Assembly: GCF_005239225.2 (NCBI RefSeq)
Contig: NC_133302.1
Span: 7,316,001 to 7,380,000, forward strand
Source of the DNA: Populus alba
Lineage: Eukaryota > Streptophyta > Magnoliopsida > Malpighiales > Salicaceae
Length of the DNA: 64,000 nucleotides
Direction of reading: 5' to 3'
The notes under the pieces were generated by a model, which saw only the letters and a list, made by a program, of their open reading frames with translations, made no database searches and was not told the origin of the DNA. The position numbers and the translations under genes are program-made. This document shows positions 47,701-58,506 of the stretch, in pieces. Each line of letters opens with the position of its first letter. Position 1 is the first letter of the stretch.

Positions 47701-50153
47701 CCTTCTCAGCAGCTGTAAAATCGATCCTGTATACAAATTATTTTCCATCATTACTCCCAAGATATTAACTTGTCCACAATCAAAAAGAACATAATGATTA
47801 ATTAATAAAGACCATCAACTCCTCACAACATAAATTGGCAAAATTCTTGACATGTGCTTCACTTTATTAGGGACCTATTAAACCTAAGCTTCACAAAATT
47901 TTCTTCAAATCCACATCAAACTAGCACCAAGCACAAACAAGGAAAAGAACAGTTACAACCCAAGTAAAAGTTTGCAATAAGTTACACAAGTGATCTAGTA
48001 ACATAAGAATAGATGATATTAATACATCAAAACTTGTAAGAAATTCATTTATAAATCACAGCACCACTGAAGTACAACACTAGAAATAAAATTTCAAAGG
48101 CCCTAAAATCTCAGTAAAACTAGAAATGAAAGCTACCAACACCAAACCATAATGACGGACCACAACACTTGTCCTAGAAATGAGTAGTATGGAACTAACA
48201 GATGCTATCTTTTCAACATTGCTCAGCCTCAAATTTTAAGCATCTTCGAAAACACACTCTTTATGGAAGTAAAATTTGAATTCTGCTTTGACATATCATC
48301 CATCCTTCTTCAGTAAGTACAAATTAACACCATTACTTTCACTGTCACCTTAACCATGATTTCTGCTGCCACATCACCGGAGTCATCAGTAAGTACAATT
48401 TAACATCATTACTTTCACTATCACCTTAACCATGATTTCTGCTAACACATCCACCACCTCACCAGTCATTAAGATAATAGGAATGCTTCACTATTCTCCA
48501 AAACCAAATACCACTCCCAGACAGTGGATTCCTCCACCATCTTTGTTTTATTTTTCAAAATAATTGGCAAATGAACAAATGTGCCATTACTCTGCCAAAG
48601 GCTAATTATCCACTCACATTGATTGGATCTGCGTTCATTCAAGACAAACATAAATAATTTTATATTGCTCTGCTATGTTACTGAGACTGGTTGGCAACAA
48701 CGTCTTGAAAATCACAAACTTTATATTTCATGTACCACATCACTCACGAACAAGCCATGTCATCTTCAATATTTGTCCAGGTTATTGCCCATGTCAATGA
48801 AATGTTAGGCAGTAATATCACAGGCAAGATAGAGCAGATTGCCCTACAAACCATAAAACTAACGCCCAAACCACACTGTTAATGCATAGCATTCCATGGC
48901 ACGTGAACTTTCCATGACAATTCTCGTGGTCTATGATTATGAAACATGGAGCATCAATATCACAAGTAAAATACACTTGTTGCCACTTAAGTGTCCATCT
49001 GCACACATTACATAATTTCTATTCAGCATTTAAAGATGAAAACATGCAACTTTACCAGCCCCTTTTCATCAATTGAGCAGCCACGGAAGAAACCTTTGCT
49101 AGGACATAGCCCTCTGGCGAACCAGCATGTTGCATAACATAGCACAAACAGAAACTGCAAGCACAACACACTCATCAAAACCATGATCACCGACCAAAGA
49201 TAAAATACTCGTGTAAGCAAGCCAAGATATATCAAAATTTCCACATAAAAGTGTAGTGTGCACCAGAAAAATTGCAATCCCGTATTAACACATGCATCCA
49301 CAGACTTAATATCTAAAAGAAAATTCAACCAAGTCGCATAACTTTTCAATATTGCAGAATTACCTTATCAAGCTTCTCTTGTCATCACTCGTAAGCAGAC
49401 TCCATTCCCTAATAGCTGCATCGCGAATCGCAGAAGCTGCTTGAAACTTTGCCATTCCCATTTGAGAATTCTCTGATACATAGAAGTTAAAATCATCAAG
49501 AACATCACATCTGATTTTCGTATAGAAACTCTAATAATACCAATCATCCATTCATATACCTTCCGAAACCATCAACAAGATAAAAATCAAAAACTACTGC
49601 AGCACACTTACCAAGAATAAATTGACATGCCTTGTAAGGCTGAGGCGACTGATTTAGCGACAGAATGGTCGCCTCAGCTGCCGCTGGATTTATATGCATC
49701 TGCCATACATACATACATAAAAGGTAAACAGTTAACAAACGCCATCCACACGATTCACGTGTTTATGCAAATGCCTAACAGCAAATAATTCAAACAGAAA
49801 CCGTTACTATTAGATTAAAATCACTGATTGACATCAACAACAACTAGTGTTAATCGCCGGTTAAGTTGTTGATACCTATCACTAAAAACGACGGCGTTCA
49901 GTCAGATATTAAACAAAAACCTGATTAAACCTATTTATATTTCTTCTTAAAAAAATCCTTGTGTTAAGTTTTTAAAACGACAGCGTTGTTTTGATTTGAG
50001 GTGCTATTTTCTTGCAGATTCTCAGTAAACAGGAGAATGAAAAAAGGAGAGGACCTGGATAGAAGAGCAGGCGAGCTCAATGGCGTGCATGGTGGACTGG
50101 AGTTGTGCCAGATCGGGGATGCCGTCCCCTGTCTGCTGTTGCTGCTGCATCAT
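32766..50153 (-). CDS. XPO4: exportin-4 homologue
   Basis: Karyopherin-beta nuclear export receptor (Ran-dependent, HEAT-repeat protein at nuclear pores). I infer 32 exons, all phase-consistent, for 1,168 residues, near the length of known exportin-4. First coding exon is 50,055-50,153 (MMQQQQQTGDG...; a second ATG follows at once). Next are 49,612-49,699 (NPAAAEATILSLNQSPQPYKACQFIL), 49,364-49,472 and 49,056-49,154. The series continues to 34,201-34,397, 33,965-34,034 and 32,766-32,954, the last holding a C-terminus ...NMNNFLIEVRGFLRTI. Exon 43,835-43,906 codes a run of seven Asp, and exon 39,323-39,544 a run of five Gln. The start of exon 10 is ambiguous (44,932 or, ten codons longer, 44,962). 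One 2.4-kb intron (39,545-41,937) holds an LTR element. I believe the Arabidopsis counterpart is At3g04490 (from recall). Confidence 0.9.
36128..36152. repeat. near-homopolymeric G tract in exportin-4 intron
   Basis: Fourteen G, one T, ten G on the plus strand (C-rich in the transcript). It could form a G-quadruplex on the non-transcribed DNA strand. Confidence 0.9.
37768..37795. repeat. alternating purine-pyrimidine tract beside a splice donor
   Basis: ATGTGTGTGTGCGCGCGCAC lies less than 15 bp from the donor of the exportin-4 exon that begins (plus coordinate) at 37,804. TG/CG alternation is prone to Z-DNA. Confidence 0.8.
39673..41541 (+). mobile_element. non-autonomous Ty3/gypsy-like LTR element in exportin-4 intron
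   Basis: The 5' LTR 39,673-40,117 and 3' LTR 41,096-41,541 both start TGAC and end in TCA, with many substitutions between them, so the insertion is old. TGGTATCAAAGAGG right after the 5' LTR resembles the usual primer-binding site for initiator Met tRNA, and AAAGTAGGGAAGAC before the 3' LTR is a polypurine tract. Flanking ATAAG/ATAAA is a likely 5-bp target duplication with one change. The 978-bp interior has only a gag-like frame from 40,184 (ALEGQMQTRFDDINTRVDDL, then NRNFKEERNAFGD), with no pol. It is antisense to exportin-4 and lies between exons 41,938-42,013 and 39,323-39,544. Confidence 0.9.
48312..48465. repeat. 76-bp tandem duplication in exportin-4 intron
   Basis: Two adjacent copies starting AGTAAGTACAAWTTAACA at about 48,312 and 48,388, sharing CACCTTAACCATGATTTCTG. 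Intronic, no coding role seen. Confidence 0.8.
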
Positions 50154-50330
50154 TTAAGAAGGCAGTAACAGATTTAACAAGAGAAGATTGGCTTAACAGT
50201 GGTTTGGGAGTTTGATTATTTAGAATAGTTGAGGTTTTTTGCTCTGTTTTCTGCTTTCCGTTAAAAATGCAGGAGGAGGAGGAGGAGGCGGTGGCGGTGG
50301 CGGAGATGTGGAAATTTGAAGGGAGGAGTG
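50154..50330 (-). promoter_or_regulatory. 5' leader/promoter of exportin-4
   Basis: Upstream of the start at 50,153. It contains a GGA/GGC trinucleotide run at about 50,271-50,306, which is a CT/CC-rich tract in the sense strand, typical of plant 5' UTRs. No distinct TATA box was assigned. Confidence 0.5.
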
Positions 50331-51580
50331 AGGTGTGTTGTTTGTCTGTTATGTATACCGGAAAATGTTACGAGCACGCTAGAAATTATTATCTCCACAC
50401 CGATTTTTTTCGCATGTAATCAGAATTACAATTTTATCCTTCAACCTCTTTTAGAAAATAGCTCTCTGTTTTTTTTTCCCCTCCCATTCAGGACAGAAAT
50501 AAACTCAAGAATCAAAAGAATATGTTTGATATTGCAGTTTTTTTTTTTTTTGTTTATAATTTGAAAAAAATTATTTTATAAAAGGTATTTTTAACTTAGG
50601 TTGGTTTGGAAAAATATATATTTGGTTAAAATTATGGTTTAAATTGAGGTTGAGCAAAAAGTAGTTTAATGTGTTTGATTAAAAAAATACTTTTCAAATT
50701 GAGGTTATAAAATAATTAATATATATTGATGGTTTTTAATTTAAATACTATAGATTTAATTATTATTATTACATCATAAAATAAATAATACTTTATATAA
50801 AATATTTTATATTGTTCCATTAAACTATCTACAATTCTATCACGTATGAAATACATCCGACAAGGACTACAGTTTTATTAGTTTCGTAAGCGCGCAACAA
50901 CATCAAGTAAAATATCATCATAAATAAAATTGGGATTAGGATCAAATTCTATAGATGTTACGTCATCAGGTGATCTCCTTCTAATTTATATAGTGTTATT
51001 GGATAATGTGAAATACTAATTTTTTGAATAAAACACAATTAAAAATTAAAAAAAAAATTACTGAGTCAGACCCGGTTTAATGTATTTTTATAGCTTTGAA
51101 CCGGGTTTGGTCTCCACTGTTCATGTGAACGGTGGATAGTGAATTTAATTCACTCTCCATAGAAGAAGAACGCAAGACGTAGGCAGGAGAAAAACACAGG
51201 AGAAGCAAATAAAAATGACTTCTCTTGAGTTGAGGTTCGACCTCAGTTATTAGGTGGGACCCATGTGAAAAAAATATATAGTTTCCATTAACCAAACACT
51301 TTCATTCAGCTTTTGCTTCTTGTCATTGTTGCTGCCGCAGTTTCAAACGAGCACTAATATGAAAATAAACTCAGAAACCCAAATCTATAATTTTCAAATT
51401 TAACAAGATAGGCATGTTCGTGTGTTTTGCGATTTATAAAATAAATATATTTAATAATATTATAATTATAAACCAGCACTAGATAAATAATAAAAACTAA
51501 AATTATGATGGAGGTAATATTTCATGATGGAAAAAAAAATTGTATTGGTGATCAAAAACTTAGAGACTGAACAAAATAAT
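50331..51580. other. repeat-rich spacer
   Basis: AT-rich, with poly-T at about 50,540 and a palindromic motif (CACTGTTCATGTGAACGGTG, about 51,115) inside a GACCCGG-bearing patch, typical of small inverted-repeat elements. No gene. Confidence 0.4.
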
Positions 51581-51584
51581 TTGT

Positions 51585-53210
51585 AATAATCCACACTGTT
51601 TTGTGAGGAAAAATACAATACTTTTGCCACATGATTTAGCTTTTTTGTTAATAAAAAACAGAAAAAATCACAAAACTAAATTATTTATTAACTTAATATT
51701 AAAAAAAATCGACAAAGATAATTTTTAAAGGAAAAAAAAAAACCCATGAGAAAAAACGTAGTAGCAATTGATAATGTTTTATGAGGAAAACTATAGTATT
51801 TTTCCCAATACAATCGACAAGAGATAATTTTAGAAAGAATCATAAAAAAAAAAATCATTTAGAGAAATACTCTAGCATTTTACAGTGTTTTGTGAGGAAA
51901 GTAACAACGATTTCCTATATGATTTAGTTTTATTGTAATTATAATTTCTAACCAACTCAATATTAAAAAAAACCGACAAATATAATTTTGAAATAAATTA
52001 TATATAAAAAAAATCATATGGAAAAATACTGCAGTAATTCACATTGTTTTAAAGAGAAAAATCACAAAACTAAATTCTCAATCAACTTAATATTAAAAAA
52101 AATAAAATTGACAAAGACAATTTTTTTTAAAAAAAACAAAAAAATAGAGACAAAAAAACTATGCTCGAAACACTGTAGCAATTCACTGTGTTTTATGATG
52201 AAAGTTATAGTGTCTCCCTATATGATTTAGCCATATTTGTAATGATTTATAATTGTAATTCTTAACCAGTTCAATGTTAAAAAAATAAAATTGATAAAGA
52301 TAATTTTGAAAAAATTATATAAAAAAAAAATATATGGAGAGACATTGTAGCAATTTATAATGTTTGTGTGGAGAGCTACAGTGTTATCCCCACATAATCA
52401 AGCTTTATTACAAAGTTAAATTCTAACTAGCTTCAATATCAAAAACAAATATTGACAAATATAATTTTGAAAAAAAATATTACAAAAAAAGAAAACATAA
52501 AAAAAACTAAAAAAAAAAACCATGCGAGGAAAAACTGTATCAATTCATAGTGTTTTGTGAGGAAAGTTACAGTGTTTTCCTCACATGATTTAGTCTTACT
52601 TGTATTTACTTGTAATTGTAATTCTTAACCAGCTTAACATTAAAAAAATAAAATTGACAAAGAAAAATTTAGAAAAAAAACATAAAAAACTATGTGAGAA
52701 AAAACACTATAGGCTGCAACAATCCACAATAATTTGCGAGGAAAGTTATAGTGTTTCCCTCATATATTATAACTATAATTCTTAACCAGCTCATTATTAA
52801 TAAATTGAAAAGGATAATTTTGGAGAAAATCATAAAAAAAACAAAAAAACCATGTGGAGAAACACTGTAGCAATCAACAATGTTTTAAAGAAAAAAATTA
52901 CAAAATTAAATTCTCAATTAGCTCAATATTAAAAAAAAATCGACAAATATAATTTTAGAAAATAAAAAAATTAAATAGAAAAACCATGTGGAAAAATATC
53001 ATAGCAATCCATAGCATTTTAAGGAAAAAAAATCACAAAACAAATTTTTTAACCAGCTAAAAACGTAAAATTGATAAAAATAATTTTAGAAAAAAAAAAC
53101 AAAAAAAGGAAACAAAAGTAAAAAAAGAAGAAGGAATCCACTATGAATTACTATTGCAATCCACAGTGTGTTGATGTGTAGATATAACAGTAAATTCCCT
53201 ATACCCTTTA
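51585..53210. repeat. degenerate tandem array, about 11 units of 130-190 bp
   Basis: A core like TGTAGCAATYCACARTGTTTT, then GAGGAAAGTTAYAGTGTTTCCC, TATATGATTTAG, AACCAGCTCAATATTAAAAA and AAATTGACAAAGATAATTTT recurs at about 51,590, 51,760, 51,870, 52,030, 52,175, 52,345, 52,535, 52,715, 52,865, 53,000 and 53,150. Unit lengths vary through indels and partial loss. No coding potential. Confidence 0.75.
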
Positions 53211-53950
53211 GCTTATTATTTAATAAAACTATTAGTTAAATCTAGTATTAAAATACTTATAGACTCTTAAAAATAATTTGTTTTCTCTATGTTATTGCAT
53301 AATTAATGAGCTTGTCAACTCAATAATATTGATGATATGTTAAAAAAGTAATTATCAGGAAGTTGAAAAGAAATATACTAATAAATATTAAAGAACTTTT
53401 TTAATTTTAAAACTTAATCTAGTAATTTAAATTATAAAATATAATTTATATAATTTTTTAATATGTTTTTTAACTTGATGTGAAAACTCCTTTGAACTTA
53501 AAATTTATATATATTTAAATTGATGTTATTTTAAATTTGTGATTACTTGATTAATTAGATTTTAATACTCTATCAAATAACTATTTTAACCTAAAAGTTT
53601 AAAATATTAGGTAAGATTTTAAGATATGATTTATATAATTTTTTAATAAAAAAAGATAATAATATAATGGATACTAAAAAAAATAATCATAATTTTGAAA
53701 ATGATGATGAAGAAAAAAAAAGTAAATTAGATGTGTGTTATATATATTATGTCGACAAGGGTAACAAAGAAAAGCAAATAACCAGTCATTTTGCAATTTC
53801 CACTCATTCGAGGGACTAACATGAACATGTTATCTACAGAAAGTACCGAATTGTAATTTCAATTACTATTAAACCCTAGGTAGTAACGTTATTTTTGTTC
53901 CGACTACATCATCACAAAACTGAACTGAACAAGAAAGCCTCTTTCTGTCA
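53211..53950. other. AT-rich spacer / PPR gene promoter
   Basis: No gene. The last part (about 53,750-53,950) is less AT-biased and probably holds the promoter of the PPR gene downstream. Confidence 0.4.
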
Positions 53951-53990
53951 CAGCTTACAACAAGGAGACCACAAAACTAAGTTTTTTAAG

Positions 53991-54681
53991 GTTTGTTTAT
54001 GATTTATGTGATAAATTCAATCAAATTTTTAAGCTTTAATGGTTTTTAAGCTACTGTTCTGTAATGGGTTCTTACATTTTGTGGGGTTTTAGTGGTTAAG
54101 GCTCTCTCTCTCGGTATGCTTGTGTGTTATGGCTTTTTGTTTCAGTTTTGATGTGTAGTTAAGTTGTATTGGCACTGAACTCGAAATGATTATGATTCTG
54201 GTTTGACATTCTGTGAACTGGTTTTTAGAATTATCAGAGTTCAAGGAGCTTGGGGGATTTCATGTTCTGGGGCTGCTTGTTAATTCTTATTTATGGTGTA
54301 AATAATCCATTTATATCTTTTTTCTAATGTGAAGGTTAAGAATTCGATATGTTCATGAGGCAAGACATGCTTTTCTAGGCCTTAACGGGCTTGATGTTTA
54401 ATGACTGCTCTATGATTGAAGTTGGTTTCGACTTAGCTTAGTGTTTGATATAATCTTTATGAAAACAGATATGGTTGCGAGTTTGATCTAGTAAATGGAT
54501 TTTTAAGCTTTTTGTTTCTTTCAAGTGTATGATGAATTTTCATTCTGATTGTACTTCCATTTTCTTGTATTTATTTATTTATTGTTGGATTTTTGGTTTA
54601 CCTTCCTTGTATTCTTTTATTATGTTTGAGATTCTTGATTTGTTGCTAGTAATGCTGACTTTTACTGCTGAACTAATGCAG
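53991..54681 (+). other. probable 5'-UTR intron of the first PPR gene
   Basis: Donor TTTTAAG|GTTTGTTTATG at 53,991 and acceptor CTAATGCAG|GCAAG at 54,681, with a T-rich interior. It would place about 190 nt of untranslated exon before the ATG at 54,872. Inferred from splice-site quality only. Confidence 0.5.
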
Positions 54682-54871
54682 GCAAGAAAATCTTGGAGAA
54701 AGTCCCCTGTTGATGAATGTGTAAAGCAACTGATCAACTGTCCTTTTTTTGCGAGAAACCAAGCCCCTTCTCTTTGATGAACTATTAAAAAGAAGGTGCT
54801 AGTTACTGGATGCTTATTTTGTATGTCCTTGCAAAATCACAAAGATAATTTTATTAAGCGGGTTGAACAAG

Positions 54872-56653
54872 ATGGGTTTTACAGTTTCCCCGCAGAACTC
54901 TATAGTTGAGGTTCATTGTTTGCAAGGCTTGCAAAGGTGCTCTAATCAAGCTGGGCCGAGTTTCGGTGTAGTTAGTTGCTCAGCATTGAAGGGGTCAACT
55001 TTTTATCTAAATTGTTCAATAAATTGCAGTTACAGAAATCAGTTGTATTGGCATGGGAAAGAATTTCTCAGGTCTGGAAGAACTTTGTTTTCTTTGCAGT
55101 GTAGAGGAGTGCAAAGTGTCAGCGTTGATAGAGTCGATGAAAATGATCAGGATGACTGGAGCATAGGAAGTCATGTATCAGGTTCTGGGAGGGATTTTAG
55201 AGTGGAAATGACCACAAGGAATCATGGATCTTCAATTTTGTTTGCCGATGGACCCCTTGTTGAAAATGATGAGGAAACCAACAATGAAATTCTTCAGAAT
55301 TTGTGCAAAAAGGGGAGCTTGATGGAAGCAACAAAGCTGATAGATATTATGTCACGTGTAAACCAAATTCCCAACTCCACTTGTTCCACGAACTTAATAA
55401 GGGGCCTTATCAGAATTGGTCGGATAGAAAGAGCTTCAAGGGTTCTTAAAACTATGGTCATGTCTGGTTTGGTTCCGGATGTTATTACATACAACATGAT
55501 GGTAGGAGGTTTCTGTAAGAGAAGACAATTAAGATCTGCCATTGATCTGCTGGAAGACATGAGCTTGAGTGGTTGTCCCCCAGATGTGATCACTTACAAT
55601 ACAATAATCCGCAGCCTGTTTGATAACGGAAAATTTGATCAGGCTGTGGAATTCTGGAGGGGGCAATTAAGGAGGGGTTGTCTTCCTTATCTAATACCTT
55701 ACACGATACTCATCGAGCTAGTCTGGAAGCATTGTGGAACTGTGCGGGCCTTGGAAGTATTGGAAGATATGGCTATTGAGGGTTGTTATCCAGATCTCGT
55801 TACCTACAATTCATTGGTTAATTTTGCTAGTAAAGAGGGAAAGTATGAGGATGCAGCTTTGATTATATACAACATTCTGTCTCATGGGATGGAGCCCAAT
55901 GCCATAACTTATAACAGTCTTCTTCATTCTCTTTGTAGCTGTGGATTATGGGATGAAGTAGATGAGATCCTTGCAATCATGAAAAAAACTTCCCATCCTC
56001 CAACTGTGGTTACATACAACATTCTGATTAATGGGTTGTGCAAATGTGGACTTGTGGAGCGGGCAATTAACTTTTTCGATCAAATGGTTTCTGAAAATTG
56101 TTCTCCTGACATTATAACTTACAATACTCTCCTTACCGCTCTATGCAAAGAGGGAATGGTGGATGAGGCCCTTCAAGTATTTGTCCTCTTGAGTGATAGC
56201 AACTGTTCTCCTGGGTTAATAACTTACAACACTGTGATTGATGGATTGACTAGAAGGGGCTATATGGATGAAGCATTGAAATTATACAATCAAATGATAG
56301 AAAAAGGGATAGCTCCTGATGGTATCACCCATCGTTCTTTGGTTTGGGGGTTTTGCTGGATGGATCAAGTTGAGGATGCTGTGGAGATATTGAGGGAGAT
56401 GGGAGAAAGAGACCACAGGATCAATAGTAGTGCTTACAGATTGGTAATCAATGGACTATGTAGAAATAAGAGGGTAGATATTGCAATACAAGTTCTGGAA
56501 ATGATGATCTCGGGTCGATACAAGCCAGATGAAGAGATTTATTCTACTTTAATTAAAAGTGTTGCTGATGCTGGTATGGTTGAAGAGGCAGATGAATTGC
56601 ATCAGAAGTTGATAGAAAGAAAGGTTCTTAGAACCATATTGGACAAACCATGA
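54872..56653 (+). CDS. P-type pentatricopeptide repeat protein
   Basis: Organellar RNA-binding protein of the P-class PPR family, coded by one exon of 593 residues from the first ATG (MGFTVSPQNS). The N-terminal 130 residues carry no repeats and are Ser- and Cys-rich with few acids in the first 80, which fits a plastid or mitochondrial transit peptide. About 12 PPR motifs of 35 residues then run from about 136 to 575, for example SGLVPDVITYNMMVGGFCK and NCSPDIITYNTLLTALCKEG. There is no E or DYW extension, so RNA binding or stabilisation is likelier than editing. It is intronless in the coding part, as is usual for the family. It is convergent with the second PPR gene. It resembles Arabidopsis At1g08610 (from recall). 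Confidence 0.92.
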   Translation: MGFTVSPQNSIVEVHCLQGLQRCSNQAGPSFGVVSCSALKGSTFYLNCSINCSYRNQLYWHGKEFLRSGRTLFSLQCRGVQSVSVDRVDENDQDDWSIGSHVSGSGRDFRVEMTTRNHGSSILFADGPLVENDEETNNEILQNLCKKGSLMEATKLIDIMSRVNQIPNSTCSTNLIRGLIRIGRIERASRVLKTMVMSGLVPDVITYNMMVGGFCKRRQLRSAIDLLEDMSLSGCPPDVITYNTIIRSLFDNGKFDQAVEFWRGQLRRGCLPYLIPYTILIELVWKHCGTVRALEVLEDMAIEGCYPDLVTYNSLVNFASKEGKYEDAALIIYNILSHGMEPNAITYNSLLHSLCSCGLWDEVDEILAIMKKTSHPPTVVTYNILINGLCKCGLVERAINFFDQMVSENCSPDIITYNTLLTALCKEGMVDEALQVFVLLSDSNCSPGLITYNTVIDGLTRRGYMDEALKLYNQMIEKGIAPDGITHRSLVWGFCWMDQVEDAVEILREMGERDHRINSSAYRLVINGLCRNKRVDIAIQVLEMMISGRYKPDEEIYSTLIKSVADAGMVEEADELHQKLIERKVLRTILDKP

Positions 56654-58506
56654 TTGCATGGAAGATTTAAAACTCGTGCTAGTTCTTTCTGGCAAAATGA
56701 GATAGCCAGCTATTTCACGGCAAAGTATACAGAAGACACATAATGGAAGCTCGGTGCCTTAATGTCATATTGAGTTGGTTTTCCGATCAGTTTTCTCATG
56801 GCACGGATTCTTTCAGGAGTGATGATGTATGATCACTTGGAAACATCGGTGGCTGAAATGGGATAAGGTTTTATGTTGCATATGTTTCCCTTGTAAGGCA
56901 AGTAGTAGATTTATCAAATTAGGTGGCTTTGTTGTACTTTATTCTGAAGTCAACTTACTGCTGCTTGTTTTTTGTGGAGATTTAGATGTGTTGAAACTTG
57001 TTCGTGTAATTCAAACTGAACCTTTCTTTACTAGCTGTTTTATATTTCGTCCTGCATTTTTTGCTGTCAGATCAATGGTTCTGAAAAAGATATTTCATAT
57101 GCAGGGCCAAATGGAGTAAAATTTAACATGGTTGAAATTATATTTTTTAAAAAATTTAATTTTTTTGTGTTTTTAATATTCTAATATTAAAAGTAATTTT
57201 TAAAATATATAAAAAATTATTTTTTAATATTTTTTTTAAATAAATAAAAAAATTAATCTGTATTTACTACCACAATCCTAAGTCTTTCCTAGCTTCTAGT
57301 CAAATTCAAGATTTAAATTCTGCCAGTAGAACAATACTGGAAAAAAAACAAAGACGGACAAAATCCAATGAGCAAGCACCCATATGTTCTGAAGATCTGT
57401 CCATTTTACCATGAATGATCGATCTTATATTTAGCAAACGAACAGCCAGAGGAGGAGAAGCAACAATTATCTTCTAAAGCGTGTTTGGCAGTCTTTTCAA
57501 ATAGCTTTTCATGCCGAAATACATGCAAATGATGTTTTTTCATTTTTTAAAAATCATTTTTGATATCAGCACATCAAAACGATCCAAAAAGTACAACCGT
57601 AACTCAATTTTAGCAAAAAAAAAAAATTTTGAATTTTGTCAAAACGCCGGTTTGGCAGCAATGTCAACCGTAACATTGACTGAATGTCACTGTTTTGCAT
57701 TGCCCTAGCAATCCAATTGAATGTCTGCTTTGTTGAGAGTTCATTTTTATCAAGCAAGGCCCGGGAATTTTAGGCTTCGGATCTCATGAAATGTAGCCTT
57801 TATTGACAATGCAATTCCTTTAAATAAGTTGTTCTCCATCAGTGATCAGAAGAACCAATTTAATCCATGCAGTTCTAGTCCAAATAAATAAACTAAACCA
57901 ACGTGAAGGTAATGAGCTATTGACTGGATAAAAAATAGAAACAAAGACTTGGATTCTATTGAGTTTCATCCTGATAAGATAATAAGAAAATTCAGGTATT
58001 CCTCTCCAAAAAAGAAACAGCCGAATGAAAGAAAACTTGGGCACATGTTCAAAGTTCAAACACAAAAGCTTGTTACCATCTCATTCTGTAAAAATCCCCG
58101 GTTAGTACAGAAAGATGGATCTACACATATTGCTATTTACAGAACTATGACGTTGCTCTATTGTAATCTTTCGTCAAGACTCAAGACATGAATCTCCTCT
58201 CCATATTACTGACATTAAAGATAGAATGTGGCAGGTTAGTCCAAAGGACATAGAAAATCACCTCAAGGTTCAAGCTCTTAGGTTGTGCCTGATAGGTTGC
58301 TTCTTCGATTGTGGACTCTCAACAACCGAGTGAAATGCTTTTTACTCAAAATACCATGAAATATACTACATATCAGGAGTCTCGGGCAGATAATTCCTTG
58401 CTCTCTTTTGTTTCTTGTAAGTTTTAAGGCCATACAAAGAACAGACAGCCCAGATCAGAGCATCTGATATGGTCATTACACATCCAAGAACAGCAAAAAC
58501 TAGTTC
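56654..58506. other. convergent spacer between the two PPR genes
   Basis: The two 3' UTRs lie at either end. An AT-rich patch (57,130-57,260) and a MITE-like remnant (57,478-57,600: GCGTGTTTGGCAG, then TTTTTGATATCAGCACATCA) lie between. That second motif recurs near 28,190. No gene. Confidence 0.5.

Noticed and set aside
49056..49349. 108-codon minus-strand frame overlapping exportin-4 exon 4
   Set aside because: It is a different frame from the exportin reading (which gives CYVMQHAGSPEGYVL) and runs into the intron.
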